Source of the DNA: Turnera subulata
Taxonomy: Eukaryota; Streptophyta; Magnoliopsida; Malpighiales; Passifloraceae
Direction: 5' to 3'
DNA length: 64,000 bases
NCBI GenBank assembly: GCA_028386065.3
Contig: JAKUCV010003084.1
Location: forward strand, 64,652-128,651
The position numbers and the translations under genes are program-made. Below are positions 20,311-30,099 of the stretch, piece after piece. Positions within the stretch are counted from its first letter, which is position 1, and each line of letters opens with the position of its first letter. The notes beneath the pieces are model-generated. The model saw only the letters and a list, made by a program, of their open reading frames with translations, ran no database searches and was not told where the DNA came from.

Positions 20311-20329
20311 GTCCCCGGCAACGGAGCAA
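20311..20329 (-). other. Athila primer-binding site (Asp-tRNA type)
   Basis: On the minus strand this reads GCTCCGTTGCCGGGGAC a few bases after the 5' LTR end. It differs at two positions from the usual Asp-tRNA PBS (TGGCGCCGTTGCCGGGGA). Confidence 0.7.
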
Positions 20330-20335
20330 AAAACT

Positions 20336-21725
20336 TGATGAGTATAATCTGCAAGCTCACAGATCGAGGTCGCACGCAAGGTCGCATCCACAGAGACTAG
20401 GCAAAGAAATTTAATCAACAGACTCACTCCGTTAGGCAGAAAACAATGAAAGAAGTATCGATTTTGAGATTGTGAATCGAAATTGAATTCAACAGTAAAG
20501 AAAATGCAATTAAACTGAGAATTATATGAGAAGATCAGATTATGGAAGGTCTAGATCAATTGGGGTTCACTACTCTATCCTTTTATGTCCTAATTATCCT
20601 CCAGATTCTGCTAATAGGGTGACTCTATTCTGTGTCCGCGAACGGGGCGACACTGTTCGCTAAAAATCTACAGCTTTCTGTTCGTTTTCTTGACGGGTAA
20701 CAACCTAGGGTGAAATTATCGACTTATAGAGGTATAATTTCGTCTCAGTGGTCAATCTTACCACTATCGTGGATCAAACCTATTCCTAAGAGCAATGACG
20801 TTCTATGTTGTTACTAATTCCACAATAATCCTAATGCCTTTCAGCACCTAGATTAAGGATGATCTATGATTTTCTAGAATTAAACGTCTCCTGTCGGTAC
20901 TTAGTTTAGCTCCTAAAACAAGTATAAAGGTGATCAAGCTTCAAACTTGGATTAAGCACACATAAATCAATCAAGAAATCCAATAAAGAAAACTGCTGGA
21001 GGGATAATTAAACCATAAAAAGAGTTGAGTAGCTACATCCCTCTTGATCTAGAAAAGAGGATTAGTTCATAGTAAAACAGTAAACAAGCATGGAGGATTT
21101 GTTCATCATACAAACCGAAATAAAGAACAAAAGCAAGAATTCGACTAGAATGCTCTTCTTCTCCTTGCTGCTGCTGTCGACAATAATCTCCAGAGAAACA
21201 AAAGTGTCCTAAAAAATTGCTGTCGATGCTCCCTTTTTGTTATTCCTAAACCCTAGCTTTTAATTCCTACAATCTAGCTAAGACAACTACAAAGTAAGAA
21301 TTAATGTATCCTAGGAGTTCTCTTTCTTTTTAGGCGCAGCAAAGGCTTCTTTTATTTCTTTTAGGAGCAGCAGCAAGTCGGTCGTGCCACATATTATATG
21401 GCTCACAAGTAAACCCTTGTCGCTGGAATTATAATGCATCAGGTTCTGGTCCGCGGGTTTCAACAGTGTGACACCGTTGAAAACTCATCGTCAAGAAATC
21501 TTCGTGAATTAGCTCCAAACTTTTCAGAATCCTTCAAAAGGCTCCAAATCTTCAAGAATCAATCCAATTTGCAACAAAAGGTACCTGAAAACGTGAACTA
21601 ATAAGTGGAAGCGAAACTAGTGAAAACCAAGCTAAAAACTATAAATACATGGATGATCTTAACTAAATGCTTGGCCAAAGGGGTATTTTGTGCTCCAAAA
21701 TAGTACATGACATGCACACATATCA
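20336..21725 (-). repeat. Athila 5' LTR (right copy, complete)
   Basis: 1390 bp. In the minus direction it begins TGATATGTGTGCATG and ends ...ATACTCATCA before the PBS. It contains no gene. The paired copy is 10116-11455. Confidence 0.9.
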
Positions 21726-22174
21726 ACCGGTTGATGCCATGTTTTGGTGGTGCATTTGGATTGTTTTGCACCTACATGTTTGCAAGTTATGGACGATTTG
21801 CAGCTGTTGTTGTTTCAATGATGCAATGCTAAGCTATGTTAAGCTATGCTAAGTTATGGATGATTTCGCTGTTGTTAAGCTATGTTATGTTAAGCTATGG
21901 TTGGTTTCGCAGTTGCTTCAATGGCAGATATTGTGCTATTTTTTGGGCGCTCTTGCGCGTTGATTGCTTTTATGATTATAAGCTGTTAGAACTCGTCTGC
22001 TTCCCACATGATCTGAATACTCTAATCTATACTGAAAACGGATAAGCACACTTACTTTCACAAAATGTAATTAAGTTAGTGTCTTTACAAAATGTTCACA
22101 AAATCAAACGGGTAAGCGTACTTGTAATTAAGGTACTGTCTTCACAAAATTAATGAACACTCCAATATTGTTAG
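21726..22174. other. Unassigned flank between Athila and element E
   Basis: About 450 bases with short degenerate repeats of AAGCTATGTT near 21830-21900. No gene is seen. Before insertion of element E this joined the sequence at 33287. Confidence 0.5.
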
Positions 22175-25100
22175 TGTAACCCCCCAATTTTTCATAATTT
22201 AATTTATGGAATTTTTATTCCAATTTTACCCTCAAGATGCTTTCCGAGTTTTGGGCAAGGAATTTATTCTTTTTCTTGGATTCAACCCTTTTACGATATA
22301 TTTGTTCCTTTGTTGGGCCTTCGTTGGGGTTAAATCGGGCTTTTGGAGTCGAAACTCAAAGTTTGGTGTAGTTTTAACCAAAACTACGTCGTTTTGGGAG
22401 CATGGAAGCATAAAACTCAGGGAAGACTCGCGTGTTGACCAGCTCGGGTGTATGTGTGTTGACCTGTGGAGGTGAAGGACCAAACTACGTCGTTTCTAGG
22501 GTCATCCGAACCCCAAGTTTAAAAATCTTTTCTTTTCTCTCTCTCTCTCCTTTCCTTTCTTTTTCCGTCGCTCGTCTTTTCCCTTCTCTCTCTCTCTCTC
22601 TCTCGTTATCTCTCAGTTGTCCTCAAACCTCCACACATCGCCGCCACCATCTTTGCCTTCTCCCTCATTCACACCCACGCACCACCATCATCGTTTGGTG
22701 TCGAATCGCCGCCGCTGCATCGCGTGAGAGGGACAATTCTAAGGCACCGTGTCTTGACAGGAAACGCGAGGACGAGGCCAGAGTCGTCGCCACTGCCTTC
22801 AACGGTAAGCCTCCATTTTTCTTCTTCTTTTTCTGTTTGACCTTGCTCTCCCTGGGTTCGTTTTGCTAATCGGGTTTGTGTGGGTGTTGGTTGCTCGGTG
22901 TGGGGGTGTGGTGCTCGGGGTCTGCTCTATTGCTGCGGTGGCTGGGTTGTGTCATTCCGGCTGTGTGTTCGTGAAGGCCGAGGTGGATTTTTGGTTCCAG
23001 GGAGTGCTGTTGCACAGCTCGGGTCTGGTGGTTTGAACACAGATCCGACGGCGTCTGCTCGGATCTCGTTGTTCTGATAAGACCCCAACTCTCAATCTTC
23101 CTCTTTAGCTTGTATTGTTGATGTTTCATGTGATGGATTTGTGATTGAGTACTGTTTTTGCATCAGCGTGGTTTGGGGAAATTTCTGGAGGTTGTTTTCG
23201 AGTTTTTGCAGAATTTCGGCAAGGTTGTGACCGGAATCTGGTGGGAGGTTACTGTTCCGGCAAGCAAGGTTCAGTTCCGGCAGAGCGGAATTCTTCTCCG
23301 TCATTAAGGGTATCTTTTCCGATGATGATATGTATTAATTCCTTCATGCTCAGCATGTAATATTATTAGACAAGTATTAACGATGTAACGGAAATAGTCG
23401 GGTTAGTGGAACCGTGTGCGGGGCTGAGAGGCACGTGGCCGGGATAGTCTCGATGTGCATAGTACCTCTAGGACGGTAACTCGGGCTCGGGTAAAAATTC
23501 CTTATGCGAGAGTTAGACTAGATTGGGCCTTGGCTTAGTAATAAAATATTTTGACCATTATAACATGTGCACTTCAAATAAGTGGACTCAAATCCCAAGG
23601 ACATCTAAAGTTTATAGTGGACTTATTGGCAAAGACTATAGGCCCGAGATTGTTGTGAGTTAAGTATTGGATTGGAGGTATGGGCTTTGAGCCCAGGATT
23701 AAGGTTTTGGACTTAGTGGGGCTTTGAGCCTGTGAACCTTATGCCCGTGACTTGTAGATGTAGTTTTGGTGAGTGAGAGTAGACTGGTCGGGCTGGACTT
23801 TAACTCACGGTTGCATTGCACATGCATGCATTCTTTTGTTTAGTTCTTTTGTGTGGTAGTGGTGTCTATGTGTTTAGGCACAAGACATAACTCGGGAGCA
23901 GCAGGAACTAGTGGTGGACAGACAGAGCGCCATCATAACTGAGGTGACCTGTATGCGAATACTTGTTGGTATGGTTAGGTAGTACTGCTTGCTGAGTATG
24001 CTTCATACTATTGACTATGTTATGTACCTGGTTGTTTATGTGATGAATTGACATGATAATAAATATGTGCTATTTGCCATGTGATTCTCCTATGAGCTGT
24101 TATTGCCATGCTTGTGATATATGTTGTCTTGCCATATCCTGTTTATTGTGAGCTTTAGGCTCTGTTTAGAGAACCTCTGTAATGGTACACAACTTGGATA
24201 CAACTTGAGGGGACACTTATATAATTTCATAATTAGTATCATAACGTACCTGAATAATTAATAAGTTCTACTGTGGGGCTGTTGACCAGTAGCACCGAGA
24301 GGGAAAAGAGGGTACCCCTCGGGTCCTGTTATTTTTAGTGAATTGTATTCACAGAGACGGCGACGAGGGAGTTAATGGGTACGCCCTCGGTTAGTATATT
24401 AGTGAGAGTACCCCTCACAGAGCTGGCGCCTTGGGGATTTGTGGGGTGTACCCCTTGGTTATTTGTTATTTCCATTTCTTTTGGTGAGAGCACCCCTCAT
24501 AGAGTTGGGGACTTGGGGACTGACGGGTGTGCCCCAAGATTTTGTATTATAATTTCTTTGAGGAGAGCACCCCTCCTAGAGCTGTCGGCCACATGTTTGT
24601 TAGTGGTTTTCTTTGTCGGAACTTACCCATTCCGGTGTTGATATTTATACTGTATATATATGATTATATTGGGCATATGCCCTGGAGAGCTGGCCAGTCG
24701 CTACCGCGCCCGAAGCACACAGTAGAGGGCCCTTAATAATGATAAGAAGGTGATAACCAGATAATTCACTTAACACTTGTATGTATGGTATTTGACACAT
24801 GTTGATTATGTGTGTATACTTGTGCTCGTGGACTTACTACCCTACGAGCCTGTCTTCGTGTACCTGTATGTTTGTCTTATATTGTACATTGAGTAGGCGA
24901 CTCATATAAATCACCACCGTGGTTTTACAAATCATTAGTAGCTTGTTGACGGTTGCTCTTACCTCGGGTGTCATACTCTTTCATTTCAGCAGGTAGCTGC
25001 GTTTCCTTCCTGGTGGATCTATAGAGTTAACACTTATATGTTCCACACTTGTCATTGACATTATTGTTATTTTTCCGCTGCGTATTATTGTCGGGATACT

Positions 25101-25337
25101 GTTTTTGTTTCTTGGATTTTGATCAGTTGTTGTTCCGATTGGTTTAACCGGTGTTACTTTGGCTAGTTAAGCCTGGTTTAAATTTGACTCTTATATCCTA
25201 TTGTTTATTTTTGGTTACTCTGAGATATTGAGTTGATATTTTTACATAGAGTTTGGCATCCCTGGTTTTAAGGGCATTTTGGACATTTTATAATTGTTTA
25301 TAATTTGTATTGTCGTTTTTGGGATGTGGTCGTTTCA
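22175..25337 (+). repeat. 5' LTR of element E
   Basis: 3163 bp, TGTAACCCCCC... to ...GTCGTTTCA. It contains a CT-rich tract (about 22527-22620), a GC-rich block (about 22625-22800) ending in a donor-like site ACG|GTAAGC (GT at 22805), and a palindromic array (24308-24577). An acceptor-like site, TTTCATTTCAG, ends near 24990. Short open frames inside are not recognisable proteins. Confidence 0.92.
24308..24577. repeat. Palindromic repeat array in 5' LTR of E
   Basis: Diverged units of about 80-90 bases each contain a dyad: GAGGG-TAC-CCCTC (24308), GTGAG...CTCAC (24402-24418), GTGAG...CTCAT (24484-24500) and AGGAG...CTCCT (24561-24577). The core AGYACCC is kept while arms change together. The 3' LTR counterpart is 32251-32521. 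Confidence 0.8.
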
Positions 25338-25340
25338 GCT

Positions 25341-25352
25341 TGGTAGCGGAGC
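25341..25352 (+). other. Primer-binding site of element E
   Basis: TGGTAGCGGAGC lies three bases after the LTR. It is the same variant of the initiator-Met PBS as in elements A, C and D. Confidence 0.75.
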
Positions 25353-25476
25353 AGGCTTTAGGTCTTTTGGGTTTTTCAAACTAGTGTCTATTGTGATTGT
25401 TGTGCATAAGCCTGTTCCAGTTTTGTGTCGTTTTTATAAACTATTTTTGAGAAGTTGCATTCATATAGGCGTCGAC

Positions 25477-26586
25477 ATGGAACACCAGGATCAGTACAAT
25501 CCCGAGGGGCACTCCCCTAGTCATGTTTTCGACAACGTGTCGGTGATGCAGATTCCCGTTGGGCAAGGGAACGATAACGAGGTGCAGGATGATGCAGCAG
25601 GAGGACAAGTTCCTGTTGGACAGGGGAACGCCAATGCAGCAGGGGGTGGTGTTGCGGAAGCTGGGCAACAGAATGTGGTACCTCCTAGTATGGACCCAGC
25701 GATGCTGCAGCAGTATCAGGCTTTTCTCCAATGGCAGCAGTTTCATCAGTTTCATCAGCATCAGCAGGGGGCACAGCCGGTGCCTACTGCAGATCCCACG
25801 GTGGGTAGTTTGGAGAGTGGCTACAAGCACATCAGCAAGTCGGGGACTGGCGAGTTCTCGGGCGAGGACAAGATGGAGAAACTGGCGGATGTTTGGTTCA
25901 GACAGGTGGAGAATGTGATGGAAAAGTTCACATGTCAGCCAATATCTCGGGCAAAGTATGTGGCCCACATGTTCACTAGTTATGCTCTGACATGGTGGCA
26001 GGAGCTGGTGGCAAAGATGCCTAAACCAGTGGTGATGCCGTGGGAAGACTTCAAGGAGAGGTTCTATAAAGAATTCCTTTCTGTCAGTTACCGAGAGGAG
26101 TTGAAGAGGCAGTTCCTTGATATCAGACAGGGTGATGAAGAGTCAGTCACTACATTTCGGATTCGCTACAACACTCTTCTCTCCTATGCCAGGGAGTTTG
26201 TGCCAGAAGAGGAGACTAAGTGCAGACGGTTTTTGAATGCCCTACGCCACACCGTGGGGGCACCTGTGGCTAGTGGGAGGCACAAGACCTGGGATGCAGT
26301 TTGTGAGGCTGCAGTGGATACGGAGAGGATCCTTTTGGCAGCACAGGAGGCTCGAGCAGCTGGACAAAAGAAGCATGATTCGTCTTTTGTGGACAGCGGT
26401 AGTCAGCCGAAGAAGCAGTATGCAGCTTCTAGTGGTGGTTATTTAGGTGGTTCTTCTTTCCATGGGTCTAAGAAGAACTGGGGAGGTGGCTACCGAGGCG
26501 GATCGAGTAGATCATCGGGTGGTCAGTTGCATCAGGATGTGTCCCATGGACAGAATGTTTCAGAGCGCCCTCCACTCAAGTGCTAG
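25477..26586 (+). pseudogene. Element E gag
   Basis: The start is ATG 25477 (MEHQDQYNPEG), chosen as the first Met leading into gag-like sequence; the frame is open further upstream but not gag-like. A Gln/His-rich stretch is followed by the gag core (ADVWFRQVENVMEKF, TWWQELVAK, WEDFKERFYKEFL, YREELKRQFLDI). It ends with a TAG inside the zinc knuckle, which reads [16 protein letters not shown]: the Trp-type position is a stop and the His is Tyr. Both changes are single transitions. The frame continues directly into the protease, so gag and pol were one polyprotein. Confidence 0.85.
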
Positions 26587-28224
26587 GGTTGTGGGAAGTT
26601 CGGGTACATCAGGCCCAATTGTCCTGAGAAGTCTAGTGGTGGATCTCAGTACACGGTTCAGAGTTCTGTAGCTTCAGGCTCAGGCAGGGGCAATGGTTAC
26701 AGAGGTCATGGTCATGGTAATGGATCTGGGGGCAGAGGTGGAGCAACGCAGACGGCTACACCTCGAGTTTATGCCATCACCAAAGAGGAGGCTACTGATG
26801 CTCTAGAGGTCATTGCAGGTATATTTATGGTTTTTGGTCATCGTGCACATGTTTTGGTTGATCCAGGCTCTACACATTCCTTTATTTCACGTGCATACAT
26901 GACTAGACATGATTGTGATGATGATGACCTAGGTAGACCCTTGAGAGTTCTGTTACCTACAAGTAGTATAGTTAGTGTGGATCGGGTATGTAGGAATGTA
27001 TCCATTGAGTATGATGGTGAGTGTTTTCCCACTGATCTTAGTGTTATGGATCTGAGTGAGTTTGACGTGATTCTTGGCATGGATTGGTTGTCTAAACACC
27101 AAACAGTGGTAGATTGCCGAGCCAAGGAAGTGGCTTTGTGTTCTCTTTTATGGCGTAGATTGGTGTTTGTTGGGGAGCAGAGAGCTCTTTCTGCTTGTTG
27201 TATATCAGCCATGCAGGCTTTTAGGATGATTCGGGAAGGATTTGATGCGTTCCTTGCGCATGTGGTGGACTCTATGGTACCAGTGCCGGGTTTGGAGGAT
27301 ATCCCAATAGTGAGGGAGTTTCCAGATGTTTTTCCTGACGAGTTACCAGGTTTACCTCCGGAGGGAGAGGTGGAGTACACAGTGGACTTGGTACCGGGAG
27401 TTGCTCTTATCTCTATTCCACCCTACAGGATGGCTCCGACTGAACTTCAAGAGTTGAAGAAGCAGTTGGAGGAGTTGTTAAAAAAGGGTTTCATTAGACC
27501 GAGCACTTCACCACAGGGTGCCCCGGTCTTGTTTGTGAAGAAGAAAGATGGAAGTATGCGGATGTGTGTAGACTACAGGCAGTTGAACAAGGTGACAGTG
27601 AAGAACAAGTATCCACTGCCTAGGATTGATGACTTGTTTGATCAGTTGCAGGAAGCATCTGTGTTCTCAAAGATCAACTTGCAATCCGGATACCATCAGG
27701 TCGGGATTGCAGAACAGGACATACCAAAGACTGCTTTTTGCACTCTGTATGGTCACTATGAATTTGTTGTGGTTCCTTTCGGGTTGAAAAATGCTCCTGC
27801 AGTGTTCATCTGTGTGATGCATGGGGTGTTCCATGAGTTCCTAGATCAGTTTATGGTTGTGTTCATTGATGATATTCTGGTTTACTCGAGGAGTAAGGCC
27901 AAGCATGAGGAGCATTTGAGGTTGGTGTTGCAGAGGCTGCGGGAGAAGCAGCTTTATGCCAAACTCAGCAAATGCGAGTTTTGGTTGGATGAAGTGGCTT
28001 TCCTCGGGTATATAGTGTCGGGGGAAGGTATTAAGGTGGACCTGGCCAAGGTTAAGGCAGTTATGGAGTGGGAACCACCGAAGAATGCATCTGAGGTGCA
28101 GAGTTTCCTTGGACTTGGTGGTTACTATCGCAGGTTCATTGAGGGTTTTTCTTTGATAGCGGGTCCTATGACTAAGCTGCTGAGGAAAGATTACTCTTAT
28201 GTGTGGGATGATCGTTGCCAGTAG
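26587..28224 (+). pseudogene. Element E protease and reverse transcriptase
   Basis: In the same frame as gag. The protease site [12 protein letters not shown] is near 26857. RT follows with [39 protein letters not shown] (split motif), the FGLKNAP block and an intact catalytic FIDD (Asp codons 27868-27873). The longest uninterrupted stretch is 465 codons (26827-28221). It ends at a TAG (28222-28224) where CAG is expected (CQQSFEELK). The unit would copy genomic RNA into cDNA; it is cut off from RNase H here. Confidence 0.87.
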
Positions 28225-28515
28225 AGTTTTGAGGAGTTGAAGAGTCGATTGACTTCTGCACCAGTGTTGACAGTTCCTAGACCCGGTGTGGAGTACATGG
28301 TGTTTAGTGATGCTTCTGGATTGGGTTGGGATTGTGAGTTGATGCAGGAGGGTCAGGTGATTGTCTATGCTTCTAGGCAGTTGAGGACTTATGAGAAGAA
28401 TTATCCGACCCACGATTTGGAGTTAGCTGTTGTGGTCTTTGCTTTGAAGATCTAGAGACACCATCTTTTTTAGGAGAAGTGTCGGATTTTCACAGATCAT
28501 AAGAGCTTGAAGTAC
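28225..28515 (+). pseudogene. Element E RNase H, truncated
   Basis: It begins [15 protein letters not shown] and contains the first catalytic Asp context VFSDASG, followed by VIVYASRQL and TDHKSLKYI. Stops lie at about 28453 and 28471. The C-terminal part (tether up to the ADALSR-type motif) is absent because of the inversion and deletion that follow. Confidence 0.8.
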
Positions 28516-28655
28516 ATCATGACCCTGCAACTTCATAATCCTATCCTGCAAGGTCGGTCGGATGCTCAAACTGGCCAACAAGGCCCCGGTATCATCAACC
28601 TCCAACTGGGCATCCAAAAACCTCAACTCCAACAAAGATGGCAAATCAAAGGAAA
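28516..28655 (-). other. Micro-inversion in element E pol
   Basis: In this segment pol coding sequence runs on the minus strand: SFDLPSLLELRFL, then LEVDDTGALLASL, RPTLQDRIMKLQGHD. This belongs between RNase H and integrase in Tekay-type pol. On both sides pol is on the plus strand. One breakpoint is near ATC|ATGACC (28516), the other close to a GGATCC palindrome (28659-28664). About 100 residues of expected RNase H end are missing. Confidence 0.75.
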
Positions 28656-30050
28656 CCGGATCCTCATCTTGCAGAGTTGCGGGATAAGGCTCTCGGCGGG
28701 GAGAGTTCTAGTTTTTACATCCGGAAGGGTGGAGCTTTGATGACGGGTCATCGTCTTTGTATTCCGGACGTGGATGACCTGAGGAGGTGGATTATGGATG
28801 AGGCGCACAACGCACCTTATGCCATGCATCCGGGTAGCACAAAGATGTACCTGAACCTGAATAGTCACTATTGGTGACCTGGGATGAAGAAGGATGTTGC
28901 AGAATTTGTGGCTTGTTGTATGACTTGTCAGCAGGTGAAAGCCGAGCATCAGGCTCCTGCCGGCAAGATGAGATATTTGTCTATTCTGCAGTGGAAGTGG
29001 GAGCACATCACTATGGATTTTGTGATTGGGTTACCGAGGACCCGGGGTCGGCATGTCGCCATCTGGGTCATTGTTGACAGGTTGACTAAGTCAGCTCACT
29101 TCCTACCTATCCAGCAGACGAATACGATGGATAAGCTAGTAAGATTGTATGTCTCGGGTGTTATCAGATTACATGGAGTTCCTCTATCCATTGTGTCGGA
29201 TAGGGATCCGAGGTTCACTTCCCACTTCTGGAAGAGTTTGCAGTCAGCTTTGGGTACTAAGCTGAATTTCAGTATAGCTTTTCATCTGCAGACTGATGGA
29301 CAGTCGGAGAGGACTATCCAGACTTTGGAGGATATGCTTAGAGCCTGTGTACTCAACTTTAGTGGTTCTTGGGAAGAGACATTACCGTTGGTTGAGTTTG
29401 CTTATAACAACGGTTATCACTCGAGTATCGGTATGGTGCCTTATGAGGCTTTGTATGGGTGAAAGTGCCGCAGTCCGATCTGTTGGGATGAGGAGGGTCT
29501 GAGACAGGTGATTGGTCCAGATCTTGTCTAGGAGACTGTGGATTAGATTGAAGTGGTCAAGCAGTGCATGAGAGCTGCTTAGGACCGACAGAGGAGTTAT
29601 GCTGATAAACATCGTCGGGAGATGGAGTATAGTGTAGGTGATAGAGTTTTCCTCTGTGTTGCTCCCTAGAGAGGTGTTATCCGGTTTGGGAGCAAGGGCA
29701 AGTTGAGCCCTCGTTATATCGGTCCTCATGAGATCGTGGAGCGGATCGATCCGCTGGCTTATAGATTGGCTTTACCGGAGGAGCTGTCACGCATACACGA
29801 TGTATTCCATGTCTCGATGTTGAGGCGTTATCGATCTGATCCGAGTCATGTGGTATCACCTGTGGAGTTGGAGGTTGCTGATGATTTGACTTATGTCGAG
29901 GAGCCAGTAGAGATCTTAGCTTGGGAAGTGCGGCAGTTGAGGAATCGTACTGTCCCTATGGTTCGAGTTAGGTGGAGCCGTCATTCTCCAAATGAGGCTA
30001 CTTGGGAGGTTGAGTCCCATATGAGAGAGCAGTACCCACATCTGTTCTGA
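28656..30050 (+). pseudogene. Element E integrase with C-terminal chromodomain-like segment
   Basis: It begins KPDPHLAELRDKAL. The zinc finger (H...H, CCMTCQQ), the core with TMDFVIGLPR, SDRDPRFTSHFW and the Glu in TDGQSERTIQ, a GPY/F-like module ([17 protein letters not shown]) and a terminal segment [15 protein letters not shown]...[15 protein letters not shown] (Tekay-type chromodomain position) are all recognisable. Stops occur at about 28876 (TGA, CGA expected), 29461 (TGA, CGA expected), 29529, 29545, 29580 and 29668. The final TGA is at 30048-30050. Chromodomains are thought to direct integration to marked chromatin; the role here is by family. Confidence 0.85.
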
Positions 30051-30083
30051 TACTTATCTTGTAATTTCGAGGACGAAATTTTC

Positions 30084-30099
30084 ATAAGTGGGGTAGAAC
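30084..30099 (+). other. Polypurine tract of element E
   Basis: ATAAGTGGGGTAGAAC lies immediately before the 3' LTR and is preceded by the GAGGACGAAATTTTC motif shared with LARD elements. Confidence 0.8.

Larger units (their letters stand above)
10116..21725 (-). mobile_element. Athila-like Ty3/gypsy element (minus strand, decayed)
   Basis: In element order (right to left) this has a 5' LTR 20336-21725, an Asp-type PBS, gag, PR, RT/RNase H, INT, an env-like ORF, a polypurine tract and a 3' LTR 10116-11455. The clade call rests on the integrase C-terminal region ([14 protein letters not shown] type), the protease DLGAS motif, the PBS type and an extra ORF after pol with ELFYLWCM. All ORFs carry stops or frameshifts. 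The outer about 50 bases of the left LTR are missing. Confidence 0.85.

Noticed and set aside
22432..22869. 145-codon ORF in the LTR of element E
   Set aside because: The 3' LTR copy (30367 on) has a different length and stops; the CT tract dominates it. No protein family fits.
26838..27380. 180-codon minus-strand ORF in element E
   Set aside because: Shadow of the protease/RT frame on the plus strand.
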